Below the pieces are notes generated by a model. The model was given only the letters and a program-made list of their open reading frames with translations, had not been told where the DNA came from and did not search any database. A stretch of DNA of 64,000 bases from Succiniclasticum ruminis DSM 9236 (GTDB lineage Bacteria; Bacillota; Negativicutes; Acidaminococcales; Acidaminococcaceae): the NCBI RefSeq assembly GCF_900112895.1, contig NZ_FONL01000002.1, positions 62,001 to 126,000 of the forward strand, in the 5' to 3' direction. The translations under genes were made by a program, and so were the position numbers. How positions within the stretch are numbered: the first letter of the stretch is position 1; every line of letters starts with the position of its first letter. Below, piece after piece: positions 1-8,701 of this stretch.

Positions 1-578
1 GTATCATCGGAGAAGCCGGATATACAGGCATGGAATTCGCAGTTGGTATCCCCGGCAGTCTCGGTGGCGCCGTCTTTATGAACGCCGGCGCTTACGACGG
101 GGAAATGAAAGATACGGTGGTATCCGTCCAGGTAATGACACGGACCGGGGAAATAAAAACGCTGGACAGGAATGATCTGGATTTTTCATACCGTCATTCT
201 GCGCTGCAAAATTCAGATTCTATTGTACTTACAGTAACATTGCGGGTAAACAAGGGCGACAAGGCAGCGATACTGGCCAAAATGGATGATTTCAGCCAGC
301 GCCGTATCAGCAAGCAGCCATTGGATATTCCCAGCGCCGGCAGTACTTTCAAACGTCCTGAAGGGCGGTTTGTCGGGCAGATGGTGGAACAGTCCGGACT
401 GAAAGGCTTCCGTATCGGCGGGGCAGAAGTTTCCGTCAAACACGCGGGGTTCATTGTCAATGCGGATCATGCTACCGCTGCAGATGTATTGCAGCTGATT
501 GAATATATCCGGAATAAAATTCTGGAAGATTATAATGTTGCTTTAGTACCTGAAGTTTTGGTTTTAGGAGAAGAATGA
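1..578 (+). CDS. murB: UDP-N-acetylenolpyruvoylglucosamine reductase, 3' part
   Basis: The gene is cut by the left window edge; the reading frame is open from base 3. MurB reduces UDP-GlcNAc-enolpyruvate to UDP-MurNAc with NADPH and FAD in the cytoplasm, the second step of peptidoglycan precursor synthesis. Visible are the FAD-domain motif GIPGSLGGAVFMNAGAYDGE, the SYRHSAL segment, AGSTFKRPEG with the presumed proton-donor serine, and the end PEVLVLGEE with the conserved glutamate. The C-terminal arrangement (GGAEVSVKHAGFIVN) fits type II MurB of Bacillota. About one third of the protein, including the N-terminal FAD-binding part, lies outside the window. The stop overlaps the next start as ATGA, so the two are probably translationally coupled. 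Confidence 0.95.
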   Translation, partial: IIGEAGYTGMEFAVGIPGSLGGAVFMNAGAYDGEMKDTVVSVQVMTRTGEIKTLDRNDLDFSYRHSALQNSDSIVLTVTLRVNKGDKAAILAKMDDFSQRRISKQPLDIPSAGSTFKRPEGRFVGQMVEQSGLKGFRIGGAEVSVKHAGFIVNADHATAADVLQLIEYIRNKILEDYNVALVPEVLVLGEE

Positions 579-2128
579 CAAATATTTACGACGTGATTAA
601 CGAATTATACAATGACGATGAAGGCTGGAATACAGTCCTGGAACGAAGATATGCGGAGCAGTTTTTAAGGACAGAGGCCTTTCATGGCGCTTCAGATGAT
701 GAACTGCTGGAAATTTGGCAGCAGGTCATGTACCTGCTGATTTACTGCGGGAACACATCTTACCGGATCGGTGACATGACCGCCGAGGATTTTATTTATT
801 GCATCAGCTGGTGCCAGCGGAATATCGGCGATTTTGAGCTGGATTACGACAATGTAGATTATTTCCTGTCTGTTATCCAGCGCCTGCTGACTTTTTTAAA
901 GCAGAAAAAGGCCATAAGCAGTGATACGGCACCGGCTAAATGCCGTTTGAAGCTGTTGGGGACGGATGGCAGACTGCTGCTGTTCCGGAATGACGGATCC
1001 CTACCGGAAGAATATGAGAATTTCCGTACCAACCGGGAGCCCGATCTGGAAACGAAAGTCTTCATGCAGTTGGGGCAAAAGCTTGCCGTACTGTCTGATA
1101 TGATGCAAAAGTATTTTGGCGATGCCCGCTTCAGCCTGGACCGGCGCCGCGCCAGTTATGCCTTTTTCGGTACGGACAGGGAACCGGAAACGGATATGGA
1201 AAGACCGGAACTGTTTGCATCCTTCTGGGAATATTTTATTTTTGATTACCATTTAAGGGATACGGACGAAAGACCGATCGAACATTTTTATATGTATTAC
1301 AAGAATCACCCGGATCCTCAATATGGCAAAACCAATAAGGCTCTGACCGAGCTTCTGGCATCGATGCGGAAGATCCAGCTGATGGTTTTTACCATCGAAA
1401 GAGAAGAAGCTGACGGGTGGTTCAGCTGCAGGGACTTTTTTTCAGGAAGTATTTCAGAACTGAGCCTGCCAGTTGACGAGACCGTGGACATTCGGAATCT
1501 TTTGTGTATTGCCCATGTGTTTGAGGACGGCAACCTGATCACCGAATATCTTCGCAGCGTTATTGTAGCGCCGCCCGTACAAAAAGCCCTTTACAACCGT
1601 CTTTCGGAATTTCTTGCATATTACAGGGTTGCCCATCCTGATGCGGACTGGGAGCAGTTTGTTAATGCCAATCCGGCCCTTGTTATGCATATGGTTGCCT
1701 ATGCAGGGATTCCGGATACGGTCATGCAGCTGGTCCATCCTTCCGAAAAGGCGAAAAAGTATAAACCCGCAGCAATCAGAATAGATGACCCGGTACATCA
1801 GTTCCTTTCGCAGTTTGGCAAACTGCTGCATCTGTCATGGCAGGACCGGAAGAACCTTACACAGATGTGGGGGGATTTTTATGACCTTCGCCCCATAGCC
1901 TGTTTCAGGGATGAAGATTATATGATATGGGCGCTGTCAGTACTGGAAAATTATATGAAGATAACGAAGACATTCCTGCTGGATGTGGTTCCCTATGCGG
2001 AAAAGGTCCACATTAATACTAAAACTATTGCGGAACGAACTGCTGTAATTCAGGATGTACTGCACCTGGAACCTTTTGACCCGCGTTACATAAGTGAAGA
2101 TGCTTTTATGAATATGGTATTTTCGTAA
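575..2128 (+). CDS. Conserved hypothetical protein, 517 aa, coupled to murB
   Basis: I do not recognise this protein. It starts at an ATG overlapping the murB stop, with AGGAG five bases upstream. It has no signal peptide and no membrane segment, and is rich in aromatic and acidic residues, so it is probably cytosolic and mostly helical. The stretch FWEYFIFDYHLRDTDERPI (about residues 213-231) and the all-helical look remind me of SEC-C-associated or plasmid-type helical proteins, but no C-terminal SEC-C cysteines are present. The gene sits between murB and a zinc-ribbon membrane protein with short gaps, so it is likely in their transcript. A role linked to the envelope would be inference from position only. 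Confidence 0.75.
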   Translation: MTNIYDVINELYNDDEGWNTVLERRYAEQFLRTEAFHGASDDELLEIWQQVMYLLIYCGNTSYRIGDMTAEDFIYCISWCQRNIGDFELDYDNVDYFLSVIQRLLTFLKQKKAISSDTAPAKCRLKLLGTDGRLLLFRNDGSLPEEYENFRTNREPDLETKVFMQLGQKLAVLSDMMQKYFGDARFSLDRRRASYAFFGTDREPETDMERPELFASFWEYFIFDYHLRDTDERPIEHFYMYYKNHPDPQYGKTNKALTELLASMRKIQLMVFTIEREEADGWFSCRDFFSGSISELSLPVDETVDIRNLLCIAHVFEDGNLITEYLRSVIVAPPVQKALYNRLSEFLAYYRVAHPDADWEQFVNANPALVMHMVAYAGIPDTVMQLVHPSEKAKKYKPAAIRIDDPVHQFLSQFGKLLHLSWQDRKNLTQMWGDFYDLRPIACFRDEDYMIWALSVLENYMKITKTFLLDVVPYAEKVHINTKTIAERTAVIQDVLHLEPFDPRYISEDAFMNMVFS

Positions 2129-2140
2129 GGAGGAGAATCC

Positions 2141-2569
2141 ATGTTATGTGAATTCTGCCGGCATGAGTTTGATGACAGTCTCACTGAATGCCCTTATTGC
2201 CACAAAAAGGTTGATATTGAAGCAAAAAGCCTGACCAGGGAAGAAAGGGATAACTTTGCGGGAACAACCATTGAAATGGAAGGTTCTTCCGGCGAGGACG
2301 GCTACACAAAGCGTGCCGAATACCAGGAGAAGGACAGTTATTCCCGGCAGGAAGATACTTTTCACAGGGCCGACAGTCCATACGAAGATAACAGGGATTC
2401 TTCAGGCTTTAAGGTGTACCGGCTGGGAGGAGGTCTGCTGACCTGGATCATATTTGCCCTGATCGTATTAGGGATTATCTTTTTTGTTCTTCCGGCTTTC
2501 TTGTTTATAGGAATTGTGGGCGCGGTAGCAGGCGCGATTATTATCCTGCTGTCAAGACTGTTTCAATAA
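2141..2569 (+). CDS. Zinc-ribbon single-pass membrane protein
   Basis: 142 aa, preceded by a good AAGGAGGAG ribosome site. The N-terminus MLCEFCRHEFDDSLTECPYCHKKV has two CxxC pairs (C3/C6 and C17/C20), the form of a zinc ribbon. A charged, low-complexity linker (about residues 30-95) follows. The C-terminus is one or two hydrophobic segments (about 100-138, LTWIIFALIVLGIIFFVLPA onward). Such zinc-ribbon plus membrane-anchor proteins are common in Bacillota and mostly have no assigned function. It lies 12 bases after the 517-aa gene and is probably co-transcribed with it. Confidence 0.8.
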   Translation: MLCEFCRHEFDDSLTECPYCHKKVDIEAKSLTREERDNFAGTTIEMEGSSGEDGYTKRAEYQEKDSYSRQEDTFHRADSPYEDNRDSSGFKVYRLGGGLLTWIIFALIVLGIIFFVLPAFLFIGIVGAVAGAIIILLSRLFQ

Positions 2570-2604
2570 ATTGCGAATGACAATATGTCAGAAAGGGGAA
2601 ACAC

Positions 2605-3549
2605 ATGAAAAACAGATTCTGTGAATTGTTAGGAATCCGGTATCCGATTGTGCAGGGAGGCATGGCCTGGAGCAGCGACGGAGTATTGGCCGCCGCCGTC
2701 TCGGAAGCTGGCGGGGCCGGTATTATCGGTACTGGGGGACGCACCACGGAATGGGTAGCGGAAGAAATCAAAAAGGCGAAAAATCTTACGAATAAACCTT
2801 TTGGAATTAATCTGATGCTGATGGCGCCTAACGTAAATGAAATTGCGGATCTTGTCTGTAAAGAAAAAGTTGCGTTTATTACCACCGGTGCCGGTAACCC
2901 GGTACCCTGGATCGAACCGATGCATAAAGCCGGAATCAAAGTGATTCCCGTAGTACCCAATGTTAAACTGGCTAAACGGATCGCAACTTCGGGAGCTGAC
3001 GCAATGGTAATCGAAGGCATGGAAGGCGGCGGGCATATCGGGACCCTGACCACTATGGCCTTACTTTCCAATGTGCTTAAAGAAAAATTTTCCATACCTG
3101 TGCTTGCGGCAGGCGGTATTTCCGACGGTCGTGCCATGGCAGCAGCCCTGCTGATGGGTGCAGACGGCGTGCAGATGGGCTCCCGGTTCCTGCTGACAAC
3201 AGAATGTCCCATCCACGAGAAAACAAAAGAAATGATTGTCAAGGCTACTGATACTGACAGCGTGGTAACCGGTTATTCCAGAAATATGGGCGTACGCTGT
3301 CTGAAAAATGCATTTACGCAGAAGTATCTTGAAGCAGAAACGAGTGGCGCGCCAAAAGAGAAACTGATGGAACTGGGTACGGGAACTTCCCGTATGGGCA
3401 TGAAGGAAGGCGACATCGAAAATGGCAGCGTCATGGTAGGCGAGAGCCTGAACGTTTTGAATGAGGTACTGCCGTGCAAAGATATAATTGAAAAGATCAT
3501 TGCAGATGCAAAAGCAACGCTTGCGAAAGGCGCTTATATCGAATTGTAG
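2605..3549 (+). CDS. fabK: Enoyl-ACP reductase II (FMN-dependent)
   Basis: 314 aa, with ribosome site AAAGGGG. FabK is the flavoprotein that reduces trans-2-enoyl-ACP at the end of each fatty-acid elongation cycle, replacing FabI in many Bacillota. It is a TIM barrel of the nitronate monooxygenase/FabK family. Visible are the N-terminal RYPIVQGGMAW, the FMN phosphate-binding segments EGMEGGGHIG (about 138-147) and VLAAGGISDGR (about 169-179), and GADGVQMGSRF (about 188-198). Length and C-terminal layout fit FabK better than nitronate monooxygenase, but the two are close relatives. No other fab genes are nearby, and a terminator follows, so it is probably the last gene of its unit. Confidence 0.88.
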   Translation: MKNRFCELLGIRYPIVQGGMAWSSDGVLAAAVSEAGGAGIIGTGGRTTEWVAEEIKKAKNLTNKPFGINLMLMAPNVNEIADLVCKEKVAFITTGAGNPVPWIEPMHKAGIKVIPVVPNVKLAKRIATSGADAMVIEGMEGGGHIGTLTTMALLSNVLKEKFSIPVLAAGGISDGRAMAAALLMGADGVQMGSRFLLTTECPIHEKTKEMIVKATDTDSVVTGYSRNMGVRCLKNAFTQKYLEAETSGAPKEKLMELGTGTSRMGMKEGDIENGSVMVGESLNVLNEVLPCKDIIEKIIADAKATLAKGAYIEL

Positions 3550-3625
3550 TTAATATTAAGGAATCACCGATTTATTCCCGGACAATTGCATAGCACGTTT
3601 ATCAGTGTTTCCCTAAAGAAAAAAG

Positions 3626-3695
3626 GACCGGAGCATTATCTCTGAATCATTTCGGCAATCCGCTGATCGGACTGCCGGACAGATATGCTCCGGTC
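3626..3695. terminator. Large hairpin between convergent fabK and the 3D-domain gene
   Basis: Arms GACCGGAGCAT (3626-3636) and ATGCTCCGGTC (3685-3695) pair perfectly, with a second inner hairpin in the 48-base loop. The right arm is followed by TTCAGTTTTATTT on the + strand, and the left arm by TTTTTTCTTT on the - strand. It can serve as a terminator for both converging genes. The loop is longer than in a simple terminator, so a structured 3' UTR is possible. Confidence 0.7.
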
Positions 3696-3790
3696 TTCAG
3701 TTTTATTTACTTGACTTTACATGTCTTTGGTAATTTGTAAAAGGGTATCAATCTGAATAGTATTGCGGATACAGCTTCAGTTACCGGTTC

Positions 3791-4351
3791 TCAGGGTCTG
3801 GCCTGCGGCTTTATTACCGTGGCTGCGGCGGGGCTGCGGCCATGTGAGTTATTGTCAGCAGAATGTTGGGGCTTAATCTCTTTTGCCGGCTCCTGCTGCT
3901 TCTCTTCATTAACTGTCTGTGAATGTTCTTTTATGGTTTGTTCAGAATCCTTTGTGGTTTGTTTATGTTCAGCGGTTTTATTAACCGGTTTAACAGTCTT
4001 ATTAACTTTTGGGAGCTTCAGATGACTGTCGTCGGGTGTGATGACCTGGACTTTGGCCTCTTTGCGGCCAAATTGCAGAGCTTTTTTATGCGATTCCATG
4101 AATAAATCCACATGCCTGTTATAACCCGGATTCATCCTGTCCTGTACATAATACTTGTGACCTTCGTAAATGATAACACTTCCAATCGGCACAAAATTAG
4201 TCGCACAGGTGTATCCTTCTTTCGCTTTTTCGCCGCTGGCGGTGACCCGTGAACCGGTTTCATGAGGAGTATAGGCGGACATGGATACCGTTGTCCAGAA
4301 AATGGCGGCAAGTGAAATTACACGATAAAAGGAATACATGTCATGTTTCAT
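3791..4351 (-). CDS. Secreted 3D (Asp-Asp-Asp) domain protein
   Basis: 186 aa. The N-terminus MKHDMYSFYRVISLAAIFWTT is a plausible signal peptide. The 3D domain lies at about residues 28-103: SRVTASGEKAKEGYTCA, then VPIGSVIIYEGHKYYVQDRM and the signature RHVDLFMESHKKALQFGRKE. This double-psi beta-barrel fold is shared with RlpA and MltA-type enzymes that bind or cleave peptidoglycan, so the protein probably acts on the cell wall outside the membrane. The tail (about 110-186) is a Lys/Thr/Gln/Pro-rich low-complexity stretch without a fold. The start abuts the nadE stop (TAAATG), so it is read from the nadE transcript. A catalytic role is not certain. Confidence 0.85.
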   Translation of the reverse strand: MKHDMYSFYRVISLAAIFWTTVSMSAYTPHETGSRVTASGEKAKEGYTCATNFVPIGSVIIYEGHKYYVQDRMNPGYNRHVDLFMESHKKALQFGRKEAKVQVITPDDSHLKLPKVNKTVKPVNKTAEHKQTTKDSEQTIKEHSQTVNEEKQQEPAKEIKPQHSADNNSHGRSPAAATVIKPQARP

Positions 4352-6268
4352 TTAAAACAACCGCTCCTGTACCAACAGTTTGTCTTTCATTTCTTTATAA
4401 TCCAGTGAATAATACGTAGTCATCTGCGCTTCCCGGCAGTCGGTGCCGAAAGCCCTTTTGCTGAGGCTTAATACCGGAGGCGCCTGAATGCGTTTGGCAA
4501 CCGCAAGTCCGGTAAACAAGCCGTACCAGCGTTCCAGGTCCTGACAAAAAGCAGCATGACTGGGAAAGAGCCGGGCAATAAGACCTTCATCGCAGCCTAA
4601 AAAAGCTTCCAGGTCCTGATCGATATAGTGTTTCAGGATGTCTGCAGGGGAGATCTTTTCCCAGTTTTCAACAAAAGCACGCAGCAGATAATCGTGGTAT
4701 TCATAAACCAGCGGATCTCCGCCGTTGCCTACCGTCTGTTCCTGTGACAGTTCGGCGCTGGGACGGATCGTAAAAACAGGTTCGGGAATTACCCTGCGTT
4801 TATAAACATACTCATTAATGTATCTTCCGAGGGCATAGACCTGATATTTCCACAAATCTCCCATTGGACAAAAAAGACCAATCAAATCGCCATAAAAAGT
4901 ACCGTAACCCACAGTAATTTCCGCTTTGTTGGCGTTGCAGCTGATACCGCCTTTAAATGCGGCGGAAAAACCGGCCAGAATCCGGGAGCCCCGGTCGCGG
5001 GCCTGTATGTTTTCATACATGATCCCGTTCAGTTCTACTTTGAAATCCCGATTGGTGGTGTAATTGTGGATAGGAGTATAAAGCTGTTCAACTGTATGCG
5101 AAACACTGTCGTTGATAGGTACGATGGTGTAACAGCAGCCCAGGTTTTCCGCCAGTTGCTGCGCCAGATTTTTGGTCAGTTCCGAATTATAGCGGCTTGG
5201 CATATTAACAAGTAAAACCTGGTGCGGTCCCAGGATATCCGTGAACAGGGCAGCGGTAACGGCGGAGTCAATTCCACCGGATGCGCCTAAGACCATACGT
5301 TTGATACCTGTTTGTTTCAGGAAAAGCCCGGTGCCGTAACGAATGGTCTTATAAATAATGGCAGTTTCGTCATCCTCTGTGGCGATCAGCTCATCTTCTG
5401 CCGAATAGGCTCGTATCTTTTCGGTATCTTTATCCCAGGAGAAAATCAGTAGTTTTTCTTCGAACATAGGGGCTGCTGCCTTGACCATACCGTCAGGGCC
5501 GTAGACACAGCTCTGTCCGTCAAAAGTGTAAATATTTTTGCCGGTGTTCTGAATCCCTGTATGATTGCAGTATACAACCGGCATCTGCAATTCTTTTGCC
5601 TGTTTACCAAATATAATATGCCGTTTGCTGTTTTTTCCAAGGGTAAAAGTCGAACTGGATAGATTGCATAAAATCTCGGCGCCGCCTTGTTTCAGCATAA
5701 ACGGTACGGAAAGGGGAGTCGCTTCCGTCCAGGTGTCTTCGCCCAGCAGAAGGCCCAGTTTGTATTTAACGTTACGTATTGTCGCGGTTACCGAGCCCAT
5801 TCCGTTTTTCAGAGAAATGCGTTTATCTTTCAACAGCGTTTCCTGTCCTGAAAAATATCTGGGGTCGTCGAACTGGCGGTAAGCGGGAAGGGCTGTTTTT
5901 GCAACATAATCCAGACCCTGTTCTGTTGAAATCAGCTTTCCGTCCAGTGCAGTAAAGGCAGCGTTATATTTACGTACATGACCGTCTTTGTTTTTCCGTT
6001 TCCAGTCGATAGCCACATTACCGAAAACAACAGTGATTCCCTGTGTTGCGGCAATGACCTGCTGTCCGTAAGTCTCACAGTCTTTCAGGAACGCGTTCTG
6101 TTCCCATAGGTCACCAATCAGGGCGCCGGGTATGGCCAGTTCGGGAAACACTAAAATATCAACAGATTCTTTTCTCGCCAGATTAATTAACTGCAACATT
6201 TTTTTAGTGTTCAGATCCGGCCGGCCGGCGATGATTTCAATTTGTCCGCAGGCAATTTTCAGTGCCAT
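4352..6268 (-). CDS. nadE: Glutamine-dependent NAD(+) synthetase
   Basis: 638 aa from the ATG at 6268, which has AGAGGCG eight bases upstream; a longer open frame to 6439 lacks a ribosome site and family homology. The enzyme amidates nicotinic acid adenine dinucleotide to NAD+, using ammonia from glutamine. The N-terminal half is a nitrilase-type glutaminase: the glutamate in VFPELAIPG, and the cysteine in AEILCNLSSST. The C-terminal half is the synthetase: the PP-loop GASGGIDSAVTAAL, and the NAD-site segment NIQARDRGSRILAG followed by GYGTFYGDLIGLFCPMGDL. The length fits the two-domain bacterial form. It is transcribed away from ybaK across a divergent promoter region and leads into the 3D-domain gene. 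Confidence 0.95.
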   Translation of the reverse strand: MALKIACGQIEIIAGRPDLNTKKMLQLINLARKESVDILVFPELAIPGALIGDLWEQNAFLKDCETYGQQVIAATQGITVVFGNVAIDWKRKNKDGHVRKYNAAFTALDGKLISTEQGLDYVAKTALPAYRQFDDPRYFSGQETLLKDKRISLKNGMGSVTATIRNVKYKLGLLLGEDTWTEATPLSVPFMLKQGGAEILCNLSSSTFTLGKNSKRHIIFGKQAKELQMPVVYCNHTGIQNTGKNIYTFDGQSCVYGPDGMVKAAAPMFEEKLLIFSWDKDTEKIRAYSAEDELIATEDDETAIIYKTIRYGTGLFLKQTGIKRMVLGASGGIDSAVTAALFTDILGPHQVLLVNMPSRYNSELTKNLAQQLAENLGCCYTIVPINDSVSHTVEQLYTPIHNYTTNRDFKVELNGIMYENIQARDRGSRILAGFSAAFKGGISCNANKAEITVGYGTFYGDLIGLFCPMGDLWKYQVYALGRYINEYVYKRRVIPEPVFTIRPSAELSQEQTVGNGGDPLVYEYHDYLLRAFVENWEKISPADILKHYIDQDLEAFLGCDEGLIARLFPSHAAFCQDLERWYGLFTGLAVAKRIQAPPVLSLSKRAFGTDCREAQMTTYYSLDYKEMKDKLLVQERLF

Positions 6269-6317
6269 TTTCACGCCTCTTTCTGCAAAAGTCATATGCG
6301 ATGTATTAATTAATAAT

Positions 6318-6346
6318 ATTGTAGCAAGAAAAGCTGATTTTGAAAA
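6318..6346 (-). promoter_or_regulatory. Possible nadE promoter
   Basis: On the - strand, TTTTCA (6341-6346) and TACAAT (6318-6323) are 17 bases apart, about 50 bases before the nadE start, in a very AT-rich stretch. The -35 box is weak. Confidence 0.45.
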
Positions 6347-6426
6347 ATAAAAAATGAAAGATATGTTGTAATTAATGCTGGAGAATTCAATAATATAATG
6401 ATCTATATTAATTATAACAGAGACAT

Positions 6427-6455
6427 TTGCGTTTTTCAAAAATTTGGTTTACTAT
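6427..6455 (+). promoter_or_regulatory. ybaK promoter
   Basis: TTGCGT (6427-6432), 17-base spacer, TACTAT (6450-6455), just upstream of the GGGAGGT ribosome site of ybaK. The predicted 5' UTR would be under 20 bases. Confidence 0.55.
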
Positions 6456-6479
6456 ATATAAGCGCGGGAGGTATTTCTT

Positions 6480-6959
6480 TTGAAAAAGGTTAAGAAAACA
6501 AATGCAGCCCGTATTCTGGACGAGCTGCAAATCAAATACGAATTGAAAACGTATCCTGTTGATGAAGAGCATCTGGATGCCGTTCATGTGGCAAAAGAAG
6601 TCGGCATGCCTCCGGAACAGGTGTTTAAAACGCTGTGCGTGCGCGGCGATAAAACGGGCGTTATTTTTGCGGTTATTCCGGGAAACGGGGAACTGGATCT
6701 GAAAGCGCTTGCCAGAGTCAGCGGCAACAAGCGCTGCGAAATGGTGCATCTGAAAGAAGTCCTGCCGCTGACAGGTTATATCCGCGGCGGCTGTTCGCCA
6801 CTGGGAGCCAGAAAAGACTACCCTGTCTTCATGGATGAAACCTGCCGGCTGTTTGACCGCATCGCCATCAGTGCAGGCCTGCGTGGCATGCAGATACTGG
6901 CCGCTCCCGGGGATCTGGTCCGTGCAACCGGGGCCGCTGTAGACTCATTAATCATGTAA
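6480..6959 (+). CDS. ybaK: Cys-tRNA(Pro)/Cys-tRNA deacylase, YbaK/EbsC family
   Basis: 159 aa from a TTG start with GGGAGGT eight bases upstream. YbaK hydrolyses Cys-tRNA(Pro) mischarged by prolyl-tRNA synthetase, acting in trans as a proofreading factor. Visible are the family N-terminus KTNAARILDELQIKYEL, the segment AKEVGMPPEQVFKTLCVRG with the conserved lysine, and the glycine-rich GYIRGGCSPLGARKDYPVF. The C-terminal RGMQILAAPGDLVRATGA closes the fold. The length fits YbaK rather than the ProX domain inserted in some ProRS enzymes. It is followed after 80 bases by thrC. The substrate assignment is by family only. Confidence 0.9.
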   Translation: MKKVKKTNAARILDELQIKYELKTYPVDEEHLDAVHVAKEVGMPPEQVFKTLCVRGDKTGVIFAVIPGNGELDLKALARVSGNKRCEMVHLKEVLPLTGYIRGGCSPLGARKDYPVFMDETCRLFDRIAISAGLRGMQILAAPGDLVRATGAAVDSLIM

Positions 6960-7039
6960 TTATTCCTGCAGCTGAGCCGGGAATCAAATCTAAGCATCAT
7001 CGTATAACAAATATAAAAATAGATGACAAGGAGAAAAAG

Positions 7040-8542
7040 ATGTTATTTGTAAGTACAAGGGGGCAGGTTGAGAAAGTATCTTCTGCCCATGCCATCAAAG
7101 AAGGGCTGGCCGGTGACGGCGGGTTATTCGTTCCCCAGAGTTTTCCGTATCTTTCCCAGGAAACGATTTTAGGCATGCACGCACTGCCATATGAACAGTG
7201 CGCCGCGAAAATACTGGGATGCTTCCTTACGGATTACAGCGCGGAAGAACTGGCAGAATGCACTGCGGCAGCCTATTCTTCCGAAAAATTCGGGGAAGAC
7301 CCTGCGCCGCTGCGCAAGGTGGCGGAACGGACCGATGTATTGGAATTATGGCATGGCCCTACTATGGCGTTTAAGGATATTGCCCTGCAGATCTTACCTC
7401 ATCTGATGACGAAAGCACAGGAAAAAACAGGATCGGATATCCGGATTGTGATTCTGGTTGCTACGTCCGGGGATACAGGCAAAGCAGCTCTGGAGGGTTT
7501 TGCGGATGTTCCCGGCACGGAGATTATCGTTTTCTATCCCGAAGACGGAGTCAGCCAGGTGCAGAAGCTGCAGATGGTGACCCAGGCCGGCAGCAATACA
7601 AAAGTGTTCGGCATCCTCGGTAATTTTGACGATGCCCAGCGGGGCGTAAAAGAAATTTTCGGTGATGCGGAACTGGGTAACGAACTGAAAGAATGCGGCT
7701 GGACATTCTCTTCCGCCAACTCGATCAACTGGGGAAGACTGGTTCCTCAGATTACATACTATTTTAAGGCGTATGCTGATGCTGTAGCCAATGAACGCAT
7801 CCAATTTGGGGAAAATATTATTTTTTCTGTTCCTACCGGAAATTTCGGCGATATACTGGCAGGGTATTACGCAAAAAAGATGGGGCTGCCGGTAAAGCAC
7901 TTTATCTGCGCCTCCAATTCCAATAATGTTCTGAGTGATTTTATCAATACCGGCGTGTATAATAAAAACCGCACGCTGAACAAAACGGTTTCTCCTTCCA
8001 TGGACATTCTGGTTTCCAGCAATCTGGAACGGCTGCTGTTTGACCTGACGGAAAATGACGCAATACAGGTTGCGGAATGGATGAAACAGCTTAATACAGA
8101 AGGAACATATCAGGTTTCCAAAGATGTGGCAGACCGTGTACGCGAATTGTTTTTCGGGGCATGGATCGACGAACAGGAAACCGTAGACACCATTGGACGG
8201 GTCCACAATGATTTTGAATATCTGATCGACCCGCATACGGCGGTAGCCTGGCGGGCAGCTGAAAAATACCGTCTGCTGAGCAGCGATGACAGTTACATTG
8301 TCGTTTTATCTACTGCAAGTCCATATAAATTCTGCTCGACTGTTCTGGAGGGAATCGGCAAAGCAGCCGGGTTAGATGAAACGGATCCTTTTGCCGCGGC
8401 GCACAAGCTTGCCGAAGAAACGGAAACCTTGATACCGCCGCAGGTTACGGCTCTGGAAACCATGCCCGTCCTCCATAAGAATGTCATTGCGGCGGGAGAG
8501 ATGGCACAGAATATTAAAGAGACATTAGGAATCAAAGGATAA
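7040..8542 (+). CDS. thrC: Threonine synthase
   Basis: 500 aa, ribosome site AAGGAGAAAAAG. ThrC converts O-phosphohomoserine to threonine with PLP, the last step of the pathway whose earlier genes hom and thrB are at 37.5-39.9 kb. Visible are the N-terminal STRGQ and the PLP lysine in GPTMAFKDIALQ (K112). The phosphate-binding loop follows in VATSGDTGKAALEGF. Further segments are SANSINWGRLVPQI and SVPTGNFGDILAGYYAKKMG. Length and layout match the long bacterial/fungal type. The stop is followed by an rpsB promoter, so thrC is likely the end of its unit. I see no threonine leader or T-box upstream. Confidence 0.96.
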   Translation: MLFVSTRGQVEKVSSAHAIKEGLAGDGGLFVPQSFPYLSQETILGMHALPYEQCAAKILGCFLTDYSAEELAECTAAAYSSEKFGEDPAPLRKVAERTDVLELWHGPTMAFKDIALQILPHLMTKAQEKTGSDIRIVILVATSGDTGKAALEGFADVPGTEIIVFYPEDGVSQVQKLQMVTQAGSNTKVFGILGNFDDAQRGVKEIFGDAELGNELKECGWTFSSANSINWGRLVPQITYYFKAYADAVANERIQFGENIIFSVPTGNFGDILAGYYAKKMGLPVKHFICASNSNNVLSDFINTGVYNKNRTLNKTVSPSMDILVSSNLERLLFDLTENDAIQVAEWMKQLNTEGTYQVSKDVADRVRELFFGAWIDEQETVDTIGRVHNDFEYLIDPHTAVAWRAAEKYRLLSSDDSYIVVLSTASPYKFCSTVLEGIGKAAGLDETDPFAAAHKLAEETETLIPPQVTALETMPVLHKNVIAAGEMAQNIKETLGIKG

Positions 8543-8568
8543 AAATATCTGAAATTAGTAAAAAAGTC

Positions 8569-8597
8569 TTGCCCGATGGCAATGACTGTGTTATAAT
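8569..8597 (+). promoter_or_regulatory. rpsB promoter and leader
   Basis: TTGCCC (8569-8574), exactly 17 bases, TATAAT (8592-8597). The roughly 100-base leader holds a small hairpin (CAGTC pairing GACTG near 8621-8637) and ends in a strong AGGAGG ribosome site before rpsB. Ribosomal protein S2 leaders are often autoregulatory; that role here is inference. Confidence 0.75.
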
Positions 8598-8701
8598 GCT
8601 TCAAGTGTTTCAATACACACGCAGTCGGATGGGGACTGTCCGTGAAAACGGTGAACCCGAATACAAAGAAGGCTGCGGAGGAAAAAACAGGAGGAAAGAA
8701 C

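Noticed and set aside
6269-6439. 57-residue N-terminal extension of NadE
   Set aside because: The frame is open but AT-rich promoter-like sequence with no ribosome site; the family start MALKIACGQ follows AGAGGCG.
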